Of a stretch of 64,000 nucleotides of DNA, positions 26,395-33,877 are shown piece by piece. Under the pieces are notes generated by a model that made no database searches, was not told the origin of the DNA, and was given only the letters and a program-made list of their open reading frames with translations. The position numbers and the translations under genes were made by a program. Source of the stretch: Arthrobacter sp. PM3. GTDB lineage: Bacteria > Actinomycetota > Actinomycetes > Actinomycetales > Micrococcaceae. The stretch is from positions 1,697,272-1,761,271 of the forward strand of contig NZ_CP022314.1 of NCBI RefSeq assembly GCF_003352915.1, written 5' to 3'. The stretch's first letter is position 1, and the number at the start of each line of letters is the position of its first letter.

Positions 26395-27021
26395 CTAGCT
26401 GCCCAGCCGGCCGCCGGAAACTTCGAGGTAGCAGGAACCGCACAGCGACTCGTACCAGACGTCCTGGCCGTCGATCGCCACCTGGTTGCCGTCGAACACC
26501 ACCTGGTCGCCGATCCGGCGGGTGTTGAAGATGGCCTTCCGCCCGCACCGGCAGATGGTCTTGAGTTCTTCAAGGGTGTGCGCGATCTCCAGCAGGCGCA
26601 GGGACCCGGGGAAGGCGCGGGTCCGGAAGTCGGTGCGGATCCCGTAGGCAAGCACCGGGACGTCGTCCAGGACCGCGATGCGGAACAGATCATCCACCTG
26701 CTCCGGCTCCAGGAACTGGGCCTCATCCACCAGCAGGCAGGCCACGGGCGGGGTGTCGACGTGCTGGAGCAGGGCATCGGGATCGTCGCCGTGGGCCTGG
26801 TCGGTGAAGAGCTTGCGGGCGGACGCGCCGGCGGGGATCAGGAAGTCCACCGTCCGGGTCATGCCCAGCCGGGACACGACGTCGGCGTCGCCCTTGGTGT
26901 CCACGTCCGGCTTGGCCAGCAGGACCCGCTGCCCGCGCTCCTCATAGTTGAACGCCGCCTGCAGCAGGCCCGTGGACTTGCCGGAGTTCATGGCGCCGTA
27001 GCGGAAATAAAGCTTGGCCAA
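26395..27021 (-). CDS. tdk: Thymidine kinase
   Basis: Type II thymidine kinase of the pyrimidine salvage pathway. The P-loop GAMNSGKS is at residues 9-16, the lasso/active Glu region is VACLLVDEAQFLEPEQVDDL, and structural zinc cysteines occur in the pairs CRCGRK and CGSCY. Length (208) is typical. The start is a TTG at 27021 with GAAAGGA upstream. It lies between two paralogous alpha/beta hydrolase genes on the same strand; no functional link is evident. Confidence 0.95.
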   Translation of the reverse strand: MAKLYFRYGAMNSGKSTGLLQAAFNYEERGQRVLLAKPDVDTKGDADVVSRLGMTRTVDFLIPAGASARKLFTDQAHGDDPDALLQHVDTPPVACLLVDEAQFLEPEQVDDLFRIAVLDDVPVLAYGIRTDFRTRAFPGSLRLLEIAHTLEELKTICRCGRKAIFNTRRIGDQVVFDGNQVAIDGQDVWYESLCGSCYLEVSGGRLGS

Positions 27022-27052
27022 GGGGGTCCTTTCGAAAGGGTCGCCCCCGATT

Positions 27053-28033
27053 CTAGCTGGCCGGTCCGCGCCGCGGGCGGCCCGGGAAGCGCCCCGGGAA
27101 CGCGGGCATGCCGCCGGCCATGATCCCCATCCTGCCGCCCGCCATGCTGCCGGTCCCGCGGCCGGGCGCCGGGGATGCGGCGCCCGGACCGCCGAGCAGG
27201 AACCGTGCAGCCCTGAGCGCCAGCCGGTTCCCCGGCCGGATGGGGCCCTCGTGCAGCTGCCCGGGAACCACGGCGAAGGTCATTGCGGGGACGGCGGCGG
27301 CGAGCTGGCGGCCGGTCTCGGCGAAATATCCGGGACTCCAGCCGCCGCTGAGCAGCAGCGTGGGGGTGGTGATGCCGACGAAATCGTCGAGCTCGGCGTC
27401 GGCCGCCAGCACGGCCCGCATTTCCGCAACGGCAGTGGGCAGCAGGTCCCGCATTTCGGCGCCCAGGCTGGTCCGGGCCGAGAGGATGCTCAGCATGCGC
27501 AACGCGCCCAGGGGCAGCCGGGACACCGGACCCGCCGTCTCAAGTCCCTGCACCAGGTGGGCCCAAGCCTCGTCAAGCTTCCCGGCGGCCACCGAGCGCT
27601 CGAGCTCGGGCCGCCAGCGTTGGGTGAGGCTGCCGGAGAGGCTGACGGCCGCGTCATAAGTCACCATCCGCCGGATGGGTAAGCTACGGGCGGCCTGGAG
27701 GGCCACGAAGCCGCCATAGCTATGCGCCACGACATCGCTGCCGCCCGTCTCGCGGAGCACGGCGGCGAGGTCGGCGACTTCGGTGGCAGCCGAATAGCCG
27801 GCCGGCTGGGGCGAGGAACCGGCGCGGCCGCGCCGGTTATAGCAATGCACCGGCCGGTCCAGCAGCCGGGCGAGTTTTCGGGCAAACGGCTGGTACAGCG
27901 CGTCCGTGACCAGCGTTCCGTGCACGACGACGACCCCGGTCCCGGGCCCGCCCGGCCCGTGTCCCGCCGGACGGAATGTATGCACCTCAAGGCGCCCCTC
28001 GGCGTCGTCTGTCCTCACAGTCCACGTCTCCAC
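27053..28033 (-). CDS. Alpha/beta-fold hydrolase (paralogue)
   Basis: A 326-residue hydrolase related to the one at 25500-26333. The Ser elbow is VVAHSYGGFVALQAARSLP and the His follows in PGQLHEGPIRPGN; NRRGRAGSSPQPAGY and LVQGLETAGPVSRLPLGAL align with the paralogue. The last 55 residues are a Pro/Gly/Met-rich tail (GSMAGGRMGIMAGGMPA) not present in the paralogue. The GTG at 28033 is preferred because the upstream extension to 28210 is Arg/Pro/Gly-rich shadow sequence overlapping lysS. Substrate unknown. Confidence 0.82.
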   Translation of the reverse strand: METWTVRTDDAEGRLEVHTFRPAGHGPGGPGTGVVVVHGTLVTDALYQPFARKLARLLDRPVHCYNRRGRAGSSPQPAGYSAATEVADLAAVLRETGGSDVVAHSYGGFVALQAARSLPIRRMVTYDAAVSLSGSLTQRWRPELERSVAAGKLDEAWAHLVQGLETAGPVSRLPLGALRMLSILSARTSLGAEMRDLLPTAVAEMRAVLAADAELDDFVGITTPTLLLSGGWSPGYFAETGRQLAAAVPAMTFAVVPGQLHEGPIRPGNRLALRAARFLLGGPGAASPAPGRGTGSMAGGRMGIMAGGMPAFPGRFPGRPRRGPAS

Positions 28034-28046
28034 AGCCCTGAGTCTA
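28034..28046 (-). promoter_or_regulatory. Putative leaderless promoter of the second hydrolase gene
   Basis: TAGACT (28046-28041, minus strand) ends 7 nt before the GTG at 28033. It supports that start codon. Confidence 0.4.
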
Positions 28047-28148
28047 TTCCCGCGCCCTGGGCGCCCCGCCTGCGCTGGTGCACCCCCGGGTGCCGCCGGG
28101 CGGAACCCGGCCGGGACCCCGGGGACCCGGCCGGGCGGAAATCGGCGG

Positions 28149-28162
28149 TAAACTTGGGGATT
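28149..28162 (+). promoter_or_regulatory. Putative -10 element next to the lysS start
   Basis: TAAACT (28149-28154) ends 8 nt before the GTG at 28163. The intervening TGGGGATT could serve as a very short ribosome site or belong to a leaderless transcript. Confidence 0.4.
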
Positions 28163-29695
28163 GTGACTTCCCAAAACACCCCTGCCCCGAACACCGCCGC
28201 CGAGCCGCACGATGCCAGCGAACAGACGCGCATCCGCATGGAGAAGCGCGCCAAGCTGATCGAACGCGGCGTCGAGGCATATCCGGTGGGTGTCGAGCGT
28301 TCACACTCGCTCACGGAAATCCGGGAGAAATACGCCCACCTGCAGGCCGACGAGACCACCGGCCATGTCGTCGGCGTCACCGGCCGCATCGTGTTCATCC
28401 GCAACACGGGCAAGCTCTGCTTCGCCACCCTCCAGGAGGGCGGCCTGGACGGCAAGGCCGTCCGGCTGCAGGTGATGCTGAGCCTGGCAAACGTAGGCGA
28501 GGAAGCGCTCGCGGACTGGAAGGCCCTCGTGGACCTGGGCGACCACGTCTTCATCACCGGCGAAGTCATCTCCTCGCGCCGCGGCGAGCTGTCCGTCATG
28601 GCGGATTCCTGGACCATGGCCTCGAAGGCACTGCGCCCGCTGCCCGTGCTGCACGCCGAACTGAACGAGGAAACCCGCGTCCGCCAGCGCTACGTCGACC
28701 TGATTGTCCGTGACGAGGCCCGCGAGATGGTCTACACCCGCGCCGCGATCACCCGCTCCATCCGCGAAACCCTGCACCGCCAGGGCTATGTCGAGGTGGA
28801 AACGCCCATGCTGCAGCTGGTCCACGGCGGCGCCACGGCCCGGCCTTTCGAGACGCACATGAACGCCTTCGACCAGAAGATGACGCTGCGCATCGCCACC
28901 GAGCTCTACCTCAAGCGCACGGTTGTCGGCGGGATCGACCGTGTCTACGACATGGGCCGGGTCTTCCGCAACGAGGGCGTCGACTCCACGCACAGCCCGG
29001 AATTCACCACCCTGGAGTCCTACGAGGCATGGGCGGACCAGTTCGTCATGGCCGACCGGATCAAGGAAATCATCCTGGATGCCGCCGACGCCGCCGGTGC
29101 GGGCCGCGTCCTGCAGACCGAGGCGGGGGAGATCAACCTCGACGGCGACTGGGCCTGGATGGCGGTCTACCCTGGACTCTCCGAGTTCGTCGGCCAGGAA
29201 GTCACCCCCGACACCCCAGCCGAAGAACTGCTGAAACTGGCCGCCAAGCACGAGGTCAAGGTCGATGCCGGGTGGGACGCCGAGAAGCTCGTCGTCGAAC
29301 TTTTCGGCGAACTCGTGGAGCCCACGCTGCTGAATCCCACGTTCGTCTACGATTACCCGCCGTCGGCCCAGCCGCTGGCGCGCCAGCACCGCGAGGACGG
29401 ACGCCTGATCGAGGCCTGGGACCTCATCATTGGCGGTATGGAGCGCGGCACCGCGTTCTCCGAACTGATCGACCCCGTGATCCAGCGCGAACGGCTCACC
29501 GAGCAGTCCCGCCGCTCCGCCGCGGGTGACGTGGAAGCCATGCAGCTGGACGAAGACTTCCTCCGTGCCCTCGAATACGGCGCGCCGCCCATGGGCGGGA
29601 TCGGTCTGGGCATCGACCGCCTTGTCATGCTCTTCACCGGTGCCGGCATCCGCGAGACCATCCTGTTCCCCCTGCTGAAGCCCGAAGGACACTGA
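28163..29695 (+). CDS. lysS: Lysyl-tRNA synthetase (class II)
   Basis: Charges tRNA-Lys with lysine. The 510-residue protein has an OB-fold anticodon-binding domain (about residues 70-170, VVGVTGRIVFIRNTGKLCFATL), motif 1 around VEVETPMLQ, motif 2 FRNEGVDSTHSPEFT and motif 3 GIGLGIDRLVMLFTGAGIRETILFP. The GTG at 28163 gives a normal length; longer frames upstream overlap the divergent hydrolase. The stop TGA is followed after 2 nt by the ATG of a small membrane protein, suggesting cotranscription. Confidence 0.96.
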   Translation: MTSQNTPAPNTAAEPHDASEQTRIRMEKRAKLIERGVEAYPVGVERSHSLTEIREKYAHLQADETTGHVVGVTGRIVFIRNTGKLCFATLQEGGLDGKAVRLQVMLSLANVGEEALADWKALVDLGDHVFITGEVISSRRGELSVMADSWTMASKALRPLPVLHAELNEETRVRQRYVDLIVRDEAREMVYTRAAITRSIRETLHRQGYVEVETPMLQLVHGGATARPFETHMNAFDQKMTLRIATELYLKRTVVGGIDRVYDMGRVFRNEGVDSTHSPEFTTLESYEAWADQFVMADRIKEIILDAADAAGAGRVLQTEAGEINLDGDWAWMAVYPGLSEFVGQEVTPDTPAEELLKLAAKHEVKVDAGWDAEKLVVELFGELVEPTLLNPTFVYDYPPSAQPLARQHREDGRLIEAWDLIIGGMERGTAFSELIDPVIQRERLTEQSRRSAAGDVEAMQLDEDFLRALEYGAPPMGGIGLGIDRLVMLFTGAGIRETILFPLLKPEGH

Positions 29696-29697
29696 GC

Positions 29698-29880
29698 ATG
29701 GACTACATCGCCGTCTTGCTGCCCCCAATCGTGGTGGGCCTGCTTTTCTGGTTTGCCATGAAATCGATATTCAATGCCGACAAATCCGAGCGGCAGGCCG
29801 AGGCCCGCGCCCACGCCGAAGCGGAGGCCCGGGCGGAAGCCCAAATCAAGCGTCCGGATTCCGGGCCCGTTGGCGGCTAA
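29698..29880 (+). CDS. Small single-pass membrane protein
   Basis: A 60-residue protein: an N-terminal transmembrane helix at residues 4-22 (IAVLLPPIVVGLLFWFAMK) and a charged Ala/Glu/Arg helix (about 28-50, KSERQAEARAHAEAEARAEA). The family is unrecognised. It begins 2 bp after lysS and therefore probably shares its mRNA. The layout recalls small membrane-anchored proteins with a cytoplasmic coiled helix; no function can be assigned. Confidence 0.75.
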   Translation: MDYIAVLLPPIVVGLLFWFAMKSIFNADKSERQAEARAHAEAEARAEAQIKRPDSGPVGG

Positions 29881-29946
29881 TTCCCCGAAAACTGGTAATA
29901 GTGCCCTATTGCCGTCTGCGGCTTTCCTTGGGCGCAGTTTTACGCT

Positions 29947-29976
29947 TTGACTCCCTGCTGTAACGCGGAGGATACT
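29947..29976 (+). promoter_or_regulatory. Sigma-A-type promoter of lsr2
   Basis: TTGACT (29947-29952) and GATACT (29971-29976) are separated by 18 nt. The surrounding 29881-30033 stretch is notably richer in A and T than the rest of the window. A leader of about 50 nt with GGAAAGAGAG leads to the ATG at 30034. Confidence 0.65.
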
Positions 29977-30033
29977 TTTTACAGATACATCCTGCTTTTC
30001 TAAACACTCGTCCATTTGGAAAGAGAGTCTTTT

Positions 30034-30360
30034 ATGGCACAGAAAGTAAAAATCATCCTCGTGGATGATCTGGATGGGGGATCCGCAGACGAAACTGTCC
30101 GGTTTGGCCTTGACGGCGTGAGCTACGAAATCGACTTGTCGGCCAGCAACGCATCAGAACTCCGCGGCGCCGTGGAGCGATTTGTGACGCACGCCCGCAA
30201 GACGTCAAGCGGGCGCGCCACGCGCACGAAAATTTCCACCGGCCGGAATCAGGACTCTGCCCAGATCCGTCAGTGGGCGCGCGACAACGGGTATGCGGTA
30301 AACAACCGCGGGCGTATCCAGGCGGAAATTCAGGAAGCTTACCAAAAGGCTAATTCCTAG
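30034..30360 (+). CDS. lsr2: Lsr2 nucleoid-associated protein
   Basis: Actinobacterial H-NS-like protein that bridges AT-rich DNA and silences foreign genes. The 108-residue protein starts MAQKVKIILVDDLDGG, has the N-terminal oligomerisation domain to about residue 60 (VSYEIDLSASNASELRGAVERFV) and the C-terminal DNA-binding domain IRQWARDNGYAVNNRGRIQAEI, where RGR is the AT-hook-like minor-groove motif. A further six codons upstream (TTG at 30016) are possible but the ATG has the better fit. It lies between the lysS small gene and clpC, as in other actinobacteria. Confidence 0.95.
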   Translation: MAQKVKIILVDDLDGGSADETVRFGLDGVSYEIDLSASNASELRGAVERFVTHARKTSSGRATRTKISTGRNQDSAQIRQWARDNGYAVNNRGRIQAEIQEAYQKANS

Positions 30361-30439
30361 CCCGGAGGCGCGCGGCAGGACACGGTTTCAAAGCCCCTCG
30401 CCACGTTCAAAGGCGGCAACGCCGCGCAATAAATGACAG

Positions 30440-30464
30440 TGCCCCCGTCTTTCCGGCGGGGGCA
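30440..30464 (+). terminator. Hairpin downstream of lsr2
   Basis: TGCCCCCG (30440-30447) pairs with CGGGGGCA (30457-30464) over a 9-nt loop, 80 nt after the lsr2 stop. There is no U-tract. The rest of the 30361-30707 gap is GC-rich with no convincing gene; the clpC promoter must lie near its right end, where TAGCAT and TAGCTA hexamers occur. Confidence 0.55.
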
Positions 30465-30707
30465 TTGCCATGCCGCCGGTGCCCGCGCGCCGGCCCACCG
30501 CTCCGGCCCCTGCTCCCGGGCAGGCCGCCGGCCCGCTCCGCCGGGTTCGGGCCCCGCGGAGCGCCCTCCGGGGCCTGCCGGGGGCAGGTGCCGGGAGGGC
30601 CCCGGTGGCAGCAGTCAACCCTCCGGTTTCCCCTGTGGCGAACAAGCCCCAAATCTGGAACCCGGCCACGTAGCATCAAAGTACGTCGTAGCTAGGAGTG
30701 TGGCGAA

Positions 30708-33200
30708 ATGTTTGAGCGATTTACGGACCGTGCCCGTCGCGTAGTTGTGCTTGCCCAAGAAGAGGCACGCATGCTGAACCACAATTACATTGGTACCGAA
30801 CACATCCTCTTGGGTCTGATCCATGAGGGTGAAGGTGTTGCCGCCAAGGCCCTTGAATCCTTGAGCATTTCGCTCGACGGTGTCCGCGAGCAGGTGCAGG
30901 AGATTATCGGTCAGGGCCAGCAGGCGCCGTCGGGCCACATCCCCTTCACCCCGCGTGCCAAGAAGGTCCTTGAGCTCTCCCTCCGGGAGGCCCTGCAGTT
31001 GGGACATAACTACATCGGTACCGAGCACATCCTCCTCGGCCTCATCCGTGAGGGCGAAGGCGTGGCGGCGCAGGTGCTCGTCAAGCTCGGCGCCGACCTC
31101 AACCGTGTCCGCCAGCAGGTCATCCAGCTGCTCTCCGGCTACCAGGGCAAGGAAGCCACGGGCGCGGGCGTCGGCTCGAGCCAGGCCGAGGGCACCCCTG
31201 CCGGGTCCGTGGTCCTGGATCAGTTCGGCCGCAACCTGACCCAGGCCGCGCGCGAGAACAAGCTGGACCCGGTGATCGGCCGCGAGCAGGAAATGGAACG
31301 CGTCATGCAGGTCCTTTCCCGCCGCACCAAGAACAACCCGGTGCTGATCGGCGAGCCCGGCGTCGGCAAGACCGCAGTCGTCGAAGGCCTGGCCCAGGCG
31401 ATCGTCCGCGGCGATGTCCCGGAGACCATCAAGGACAAGCAGCTGTACACCCTGGACCTCGGGTCCCTCGTGGCCGGCTCCCGCTACCGCGGTGACTTCG
31501 AAGAGCGCCTGAAGAAGGTCCTCAAGGAGATCCGCACCCGCGGGGACATCATCCTGTTCATCGATGAGATCCACACCCTGGTGGGTGCCGGTGCCGCCGA
31601 AGGCGCCATCGACGCAGCCTCGATCCTCAAGCCCATGCTGGCACGCGGCGAGCTCCAGACCATCGGTGCGACCACGCTGGACGAGTACCGCAAGCACATC
31701 GAGAAGGACGCTGCGCTGGAGCGCCGCTTCCAGCCCATCCAGGTCAAGGAACCCTCCGTCGCGCACGCGATCGAAATCCTCAAGGGCCTCCGCGACCGGT
31801 ATGAGGCCCACCACCGCGTCACCATCACCGACGGCGCCCTCGCCTCCGCGGCCAGCCTGTCCGAGCGCTACATCTCGGACCGGTTCCTGCCGGACAAGGC
31901 GATCGACCTGATCGACGAGGCCGGTGCGCGGCTGCGCATCCGCCGCATGACCGCTCCGCCGGAGCTCAAGGTCATGGACGAGAAGATCGCCGCCATGAAG
32001 CTGGAGAAGGAATCCGCGATCGACGCGCAGGACTTCGAAGGTGCCGCGTCGTTGCGCGACAAGGAGCAGAAGCTCATTGCCGAGCGCGCCGAGAAGGAAC
32101 GCCAGTGGAAGACCGGCGGCATGGACGACATCTCCGAAGTTGATGAGGATCTCATCGCCGAGGTGCTGGCGAACTCCACCGGCATTCCGGTCTTCAAGCT
32201 GACCGAGGAAGAGTCCTCGCGCCTGCTGAAGATGGAAGACGAACTGCACAAGCGTGTGGTCGGCCAGGACGAGGCCATCAAGGCCCTCTCCCAGGCGATC
32301 CGCCGCACCCGTGCCGGCCTGAAGGACCCCAAGCGTCCCGGCGGCTCGTTCATCTTCGCCGGCCCCACCGGCGTCGGCAAGACCGAACTCGCCAAGGCCC
32401 TCGCGGAGTTCCTGTTCGGCGAGGAAGACGCGCTGATCACCCTGGACATGTCCGAATACTCGGAGAAGCACACCGTGTCACGGCTCTTCGGTGCACCTCC
32501 GGGCTACGTGGGCTATGAAGAGGGCGGCCAGCTGACCGAGAAGGTCCGGCGTCGTCCGTTCTCCGTGGTCTTGTTCGATGAAGTGGAAAAGGCGCACGCC
32601 GACCTCTTCAACTCGCTGCTGCAGATCCTGGAAGACGGCCGCCTGACCGACTCCCAGGGCCGTGTGGTGGACTTCAAGAACACCGTGATCATCATGACCA
32701 CCAACCTCGGCACCCGGGACATCTCCAAGAGCGTCGCGACCGGCTTCCAGTCCGGAACCGACACCCAGACCGGCTACAACCGGATGCGTGCCCGCGTCAC
32801 GGAAGAACTGAAGCAGCACTTCCGCCCCGAGTTCCTGAACCGTGTTGACGACGTTGTGGTCTTCCCGCAGCTGACCCAGGACGAGATCATCGAGATCGTG
32901 GACCTGTTCGTGACCCGCCTGGAGAAGCGGCTCAAGGACAAGGACATGGGCATCGAACTGACCAAGGCGGCCAAGGTGCTCCTGGCGACCCGCGGCTACG
33001 ACCCCGCCATGGGTGCCCGGCCGCTGCGCCGCACCATCCAGCGCGAGATCGAGGACCAGCTCTCCGAGAAGATCCTCTTCGGCGAACTGCACTCCGGCGA
33101 CATCGTGGTGGTGGATGTTGAAGGCGAGGGCGACGACGCGAAGTTCACCTTCGCCGGCAACGCCAAGCCGCGCATCCCGGAAATCGCCCCGAGCGTCTAG
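30708..33200 (+). CDS. clpC: AAA+ chaperone ClpC, ATPase partner of ClpP
   Basis: Unfolds proteins for the ClpP protease; essential in many actinobacteria and the target of cyclic-peptide antibiotics. The 830-residue protein has two N-domain repeats (about 1-145, starting [20 protein letters not shown]), ATPase module 1 with GEPGVGKT at about 215-222, a UVR-type middle segment ([22 protein letters not shown], about 430), module 2 with GPTGVGKT at about 552-559 and a C-terminal D2 small domain ending in an acidic tail. A TAGGAG ribosome site lies 10 nt upstream. A strong hairpin follows the stop. Confidence 0.97.
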   Translation: MFERFTDRARRVVVLAQEEARMLNHNYIGTEHILLGLIHEGEGVAAKALESLSISLDGVREQVQEIIGQGQQAPSGHIPFTPRAKKVLELSLREALQLGHNYIGTEHILLGLIREGEGVAAQVLVKLGADLNRVRQQVIQLLSGYQGKEATGAGVGSSQAEGTPAGSVVLDQFGRNLTQAARENKLDPVIGREQEMERVMQVLSRRTKNNPVLIGEPGVGKTAVVEGLAQAIVRGDVPETIKDKQLYTLDLGSLVAGSRYRGDFEERLKKVLKEIRTRGDIILFIDEIHTLVGAGAAEGAIDAASILKPMLARGELQTIGATTLDEYRKHIEKDAALERRFQPIQVKEPSVAHAIEILKGLRDRYEAHHRVTITDGALASAASLSERYISDRFLPDKAIDLIDEAGARLRIRRMTAPPELKVMDEKIAAMKLEKESAIDAQDFEGAASLRDKEQKLIAERAEKERQWKTGGMDDISEVDEDLIAEVLANSTGIPVFKLTEEESSRLLKMEDELHKRVVGQDEAIKALSQAIRRTRAGLKDPKRPGGSFIFAGPTGVGKTELAKALAEFLFGEEDALITLDMSEYSEKHTVSRLFGAPPGYVGYEEGGQLTEKVRRRPFSVVLFDEVEKAHADLFNSLLQILEDGRLTDSQGRVVDFKNTVIIMTTNLGTRDISKSVATGFQSGTDTQTGYNRMRARVTEELKQHFRPEFLNRVDDVVVFPQLTQDEIIEIVDLFVTRLEKRLKDKDMGIELTKAAKVLLATRGYDPAMGARPLRRTIQREIEDQLSEKILFGELHSGDIVVVDVEGEGDDAKFTFAGNAKPRIPEIAPSV

Positions 33201-33212
33201 CCGCGAATGCCA

Positions 33213-33251
33213 AAGGCCCCGGCCGCTTCCTAATGGAGCGGCCGGGGCCTT
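33213..33251. terminator. Strong bidirectional terminator between clpC and the Rieske gene
   Basis: A perfect 15-bp stem (33213-33227 with 33237-33251, AAGGCCCCGGCCGCT) with a 9-nt loop starts 12 nt after the clpC stop. AA precedes and TT follows the GC-rich arms, so it can act in both directions, and the genes on either side are convergent. Confidence 0.85.
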
Positions 33252-33278
33252 CTGCGTTGTGGCGCCGGGCGGCGGTCC

Positions 33279-33725
33279 TCAGGCGGTGACGGTGATCCAG
33301 TCCCCGTCGATGGCTGCGGTCAGCGGCGCGAGGGGGCGGCGGGCCGGCCCGGAAATGACGCTTCCGTCCGCTCCCTTAAAAGTGGAGCCGTGGCAGGGGC
33401 ACTCGAAGTCCTGGCCGGACGGGGCGACAGGGCAGCCGGCGTGCGTGCAGGTCGCGTCGTAGGCCAGGACCTTGCGGTCTTCAGGCCGGAAAACGACGAC
33501 CGTCTTGCCGTTGGCGTTCCCGGTGGCGGTGGAGCCCACGGTGATGTCGGTGAGCTTGCCGATCCGGACAGGCGTGCCGGCCGGTTCCGGTGCGCCGGGG
33601 GCCGTCGTCGGGGCAGCGCTGTCTGTCGGTGCTACGGAGCATGCGGACAGGGCCAGGCCGCCGCCAACCGTGGCGGCCGCGCCGAGCAGCATGGAACGTC
33701 TGGGCAGGGACTTGTCAGGGTTCAT
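33279..33725 (-). CDS. Secreted/lipid-anchored Rieske [2Fe-2S] protein
   Basis: A 148-residue protein with a twin-arginine-like leader (LPRRSMLLGAAATVGGGLALSAC, about residues 7-29) that also ends in a lipobox (LSAC), then a Rieske domain: CTHAGCPVA and CPCHGSTF supply the two Cys and two His ligands of the [2Fe-2S] cluster. It is probably exported folded and anchored outside the membrane as an electron-transfer protein; partners are not nearby. The ATG at 33725 is preferred; an upstream start would overlap the next gene's control region. Confidence 0.88.
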   Translation of the reverse strand: MNPDKSLPRRSMLLGAAATVGGGLALSACSVAPTDSAAPTTAPGAPEPAGTPVRIGKLTDITVGSTATGNANGKTVVVFRPEDRKVLAYDATCTHAGCPVAPSGQDFECPCHGSTFKGADGSVISGPARRPLAPLTAAIDGDWITVTA

Positions 33726-33842
33726 GGACCCAGCATGCCAAGTCCGGCTGAAAAGTTCCTGCAATCCGGGACTGCCGGCGCCCGTGGCGGTGTTCCGGGG
33801 ACGGGTCCAGTGAAGGGGCTGGTTCACTCTCAGTGAACTTTT

Positions 33843-33858
33843 TGTGATCGATGCCACA
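33843..33858. promoter_or_regulatory. CRP/GlxR-like operator
   Basis: TGTGATCGATGCCACA matches TGTGA-N6-TCACA at 9 of 10 positions and lies 20 bp upstream of the S9 peptidase start. The flanks extend the symmetry to TTGTG and CACAA. Its nearness to the start would suit repression. Confidence 0.5.
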
Positions 33859-33877
33859 AGCGGTGTTGAATCGGTGC

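Noticed and set aside
30600..30707. ClgR or CtsR operator before clpC
   Set aside because: I could not find a convincing match to either consensus; only a partial GGCGAAC is present.
30388..30744. Several small frames between lsr2 and clpC
   Set aside because: Pro/Arg/Gly-rich composition, mutual overlap and no ribosome site.
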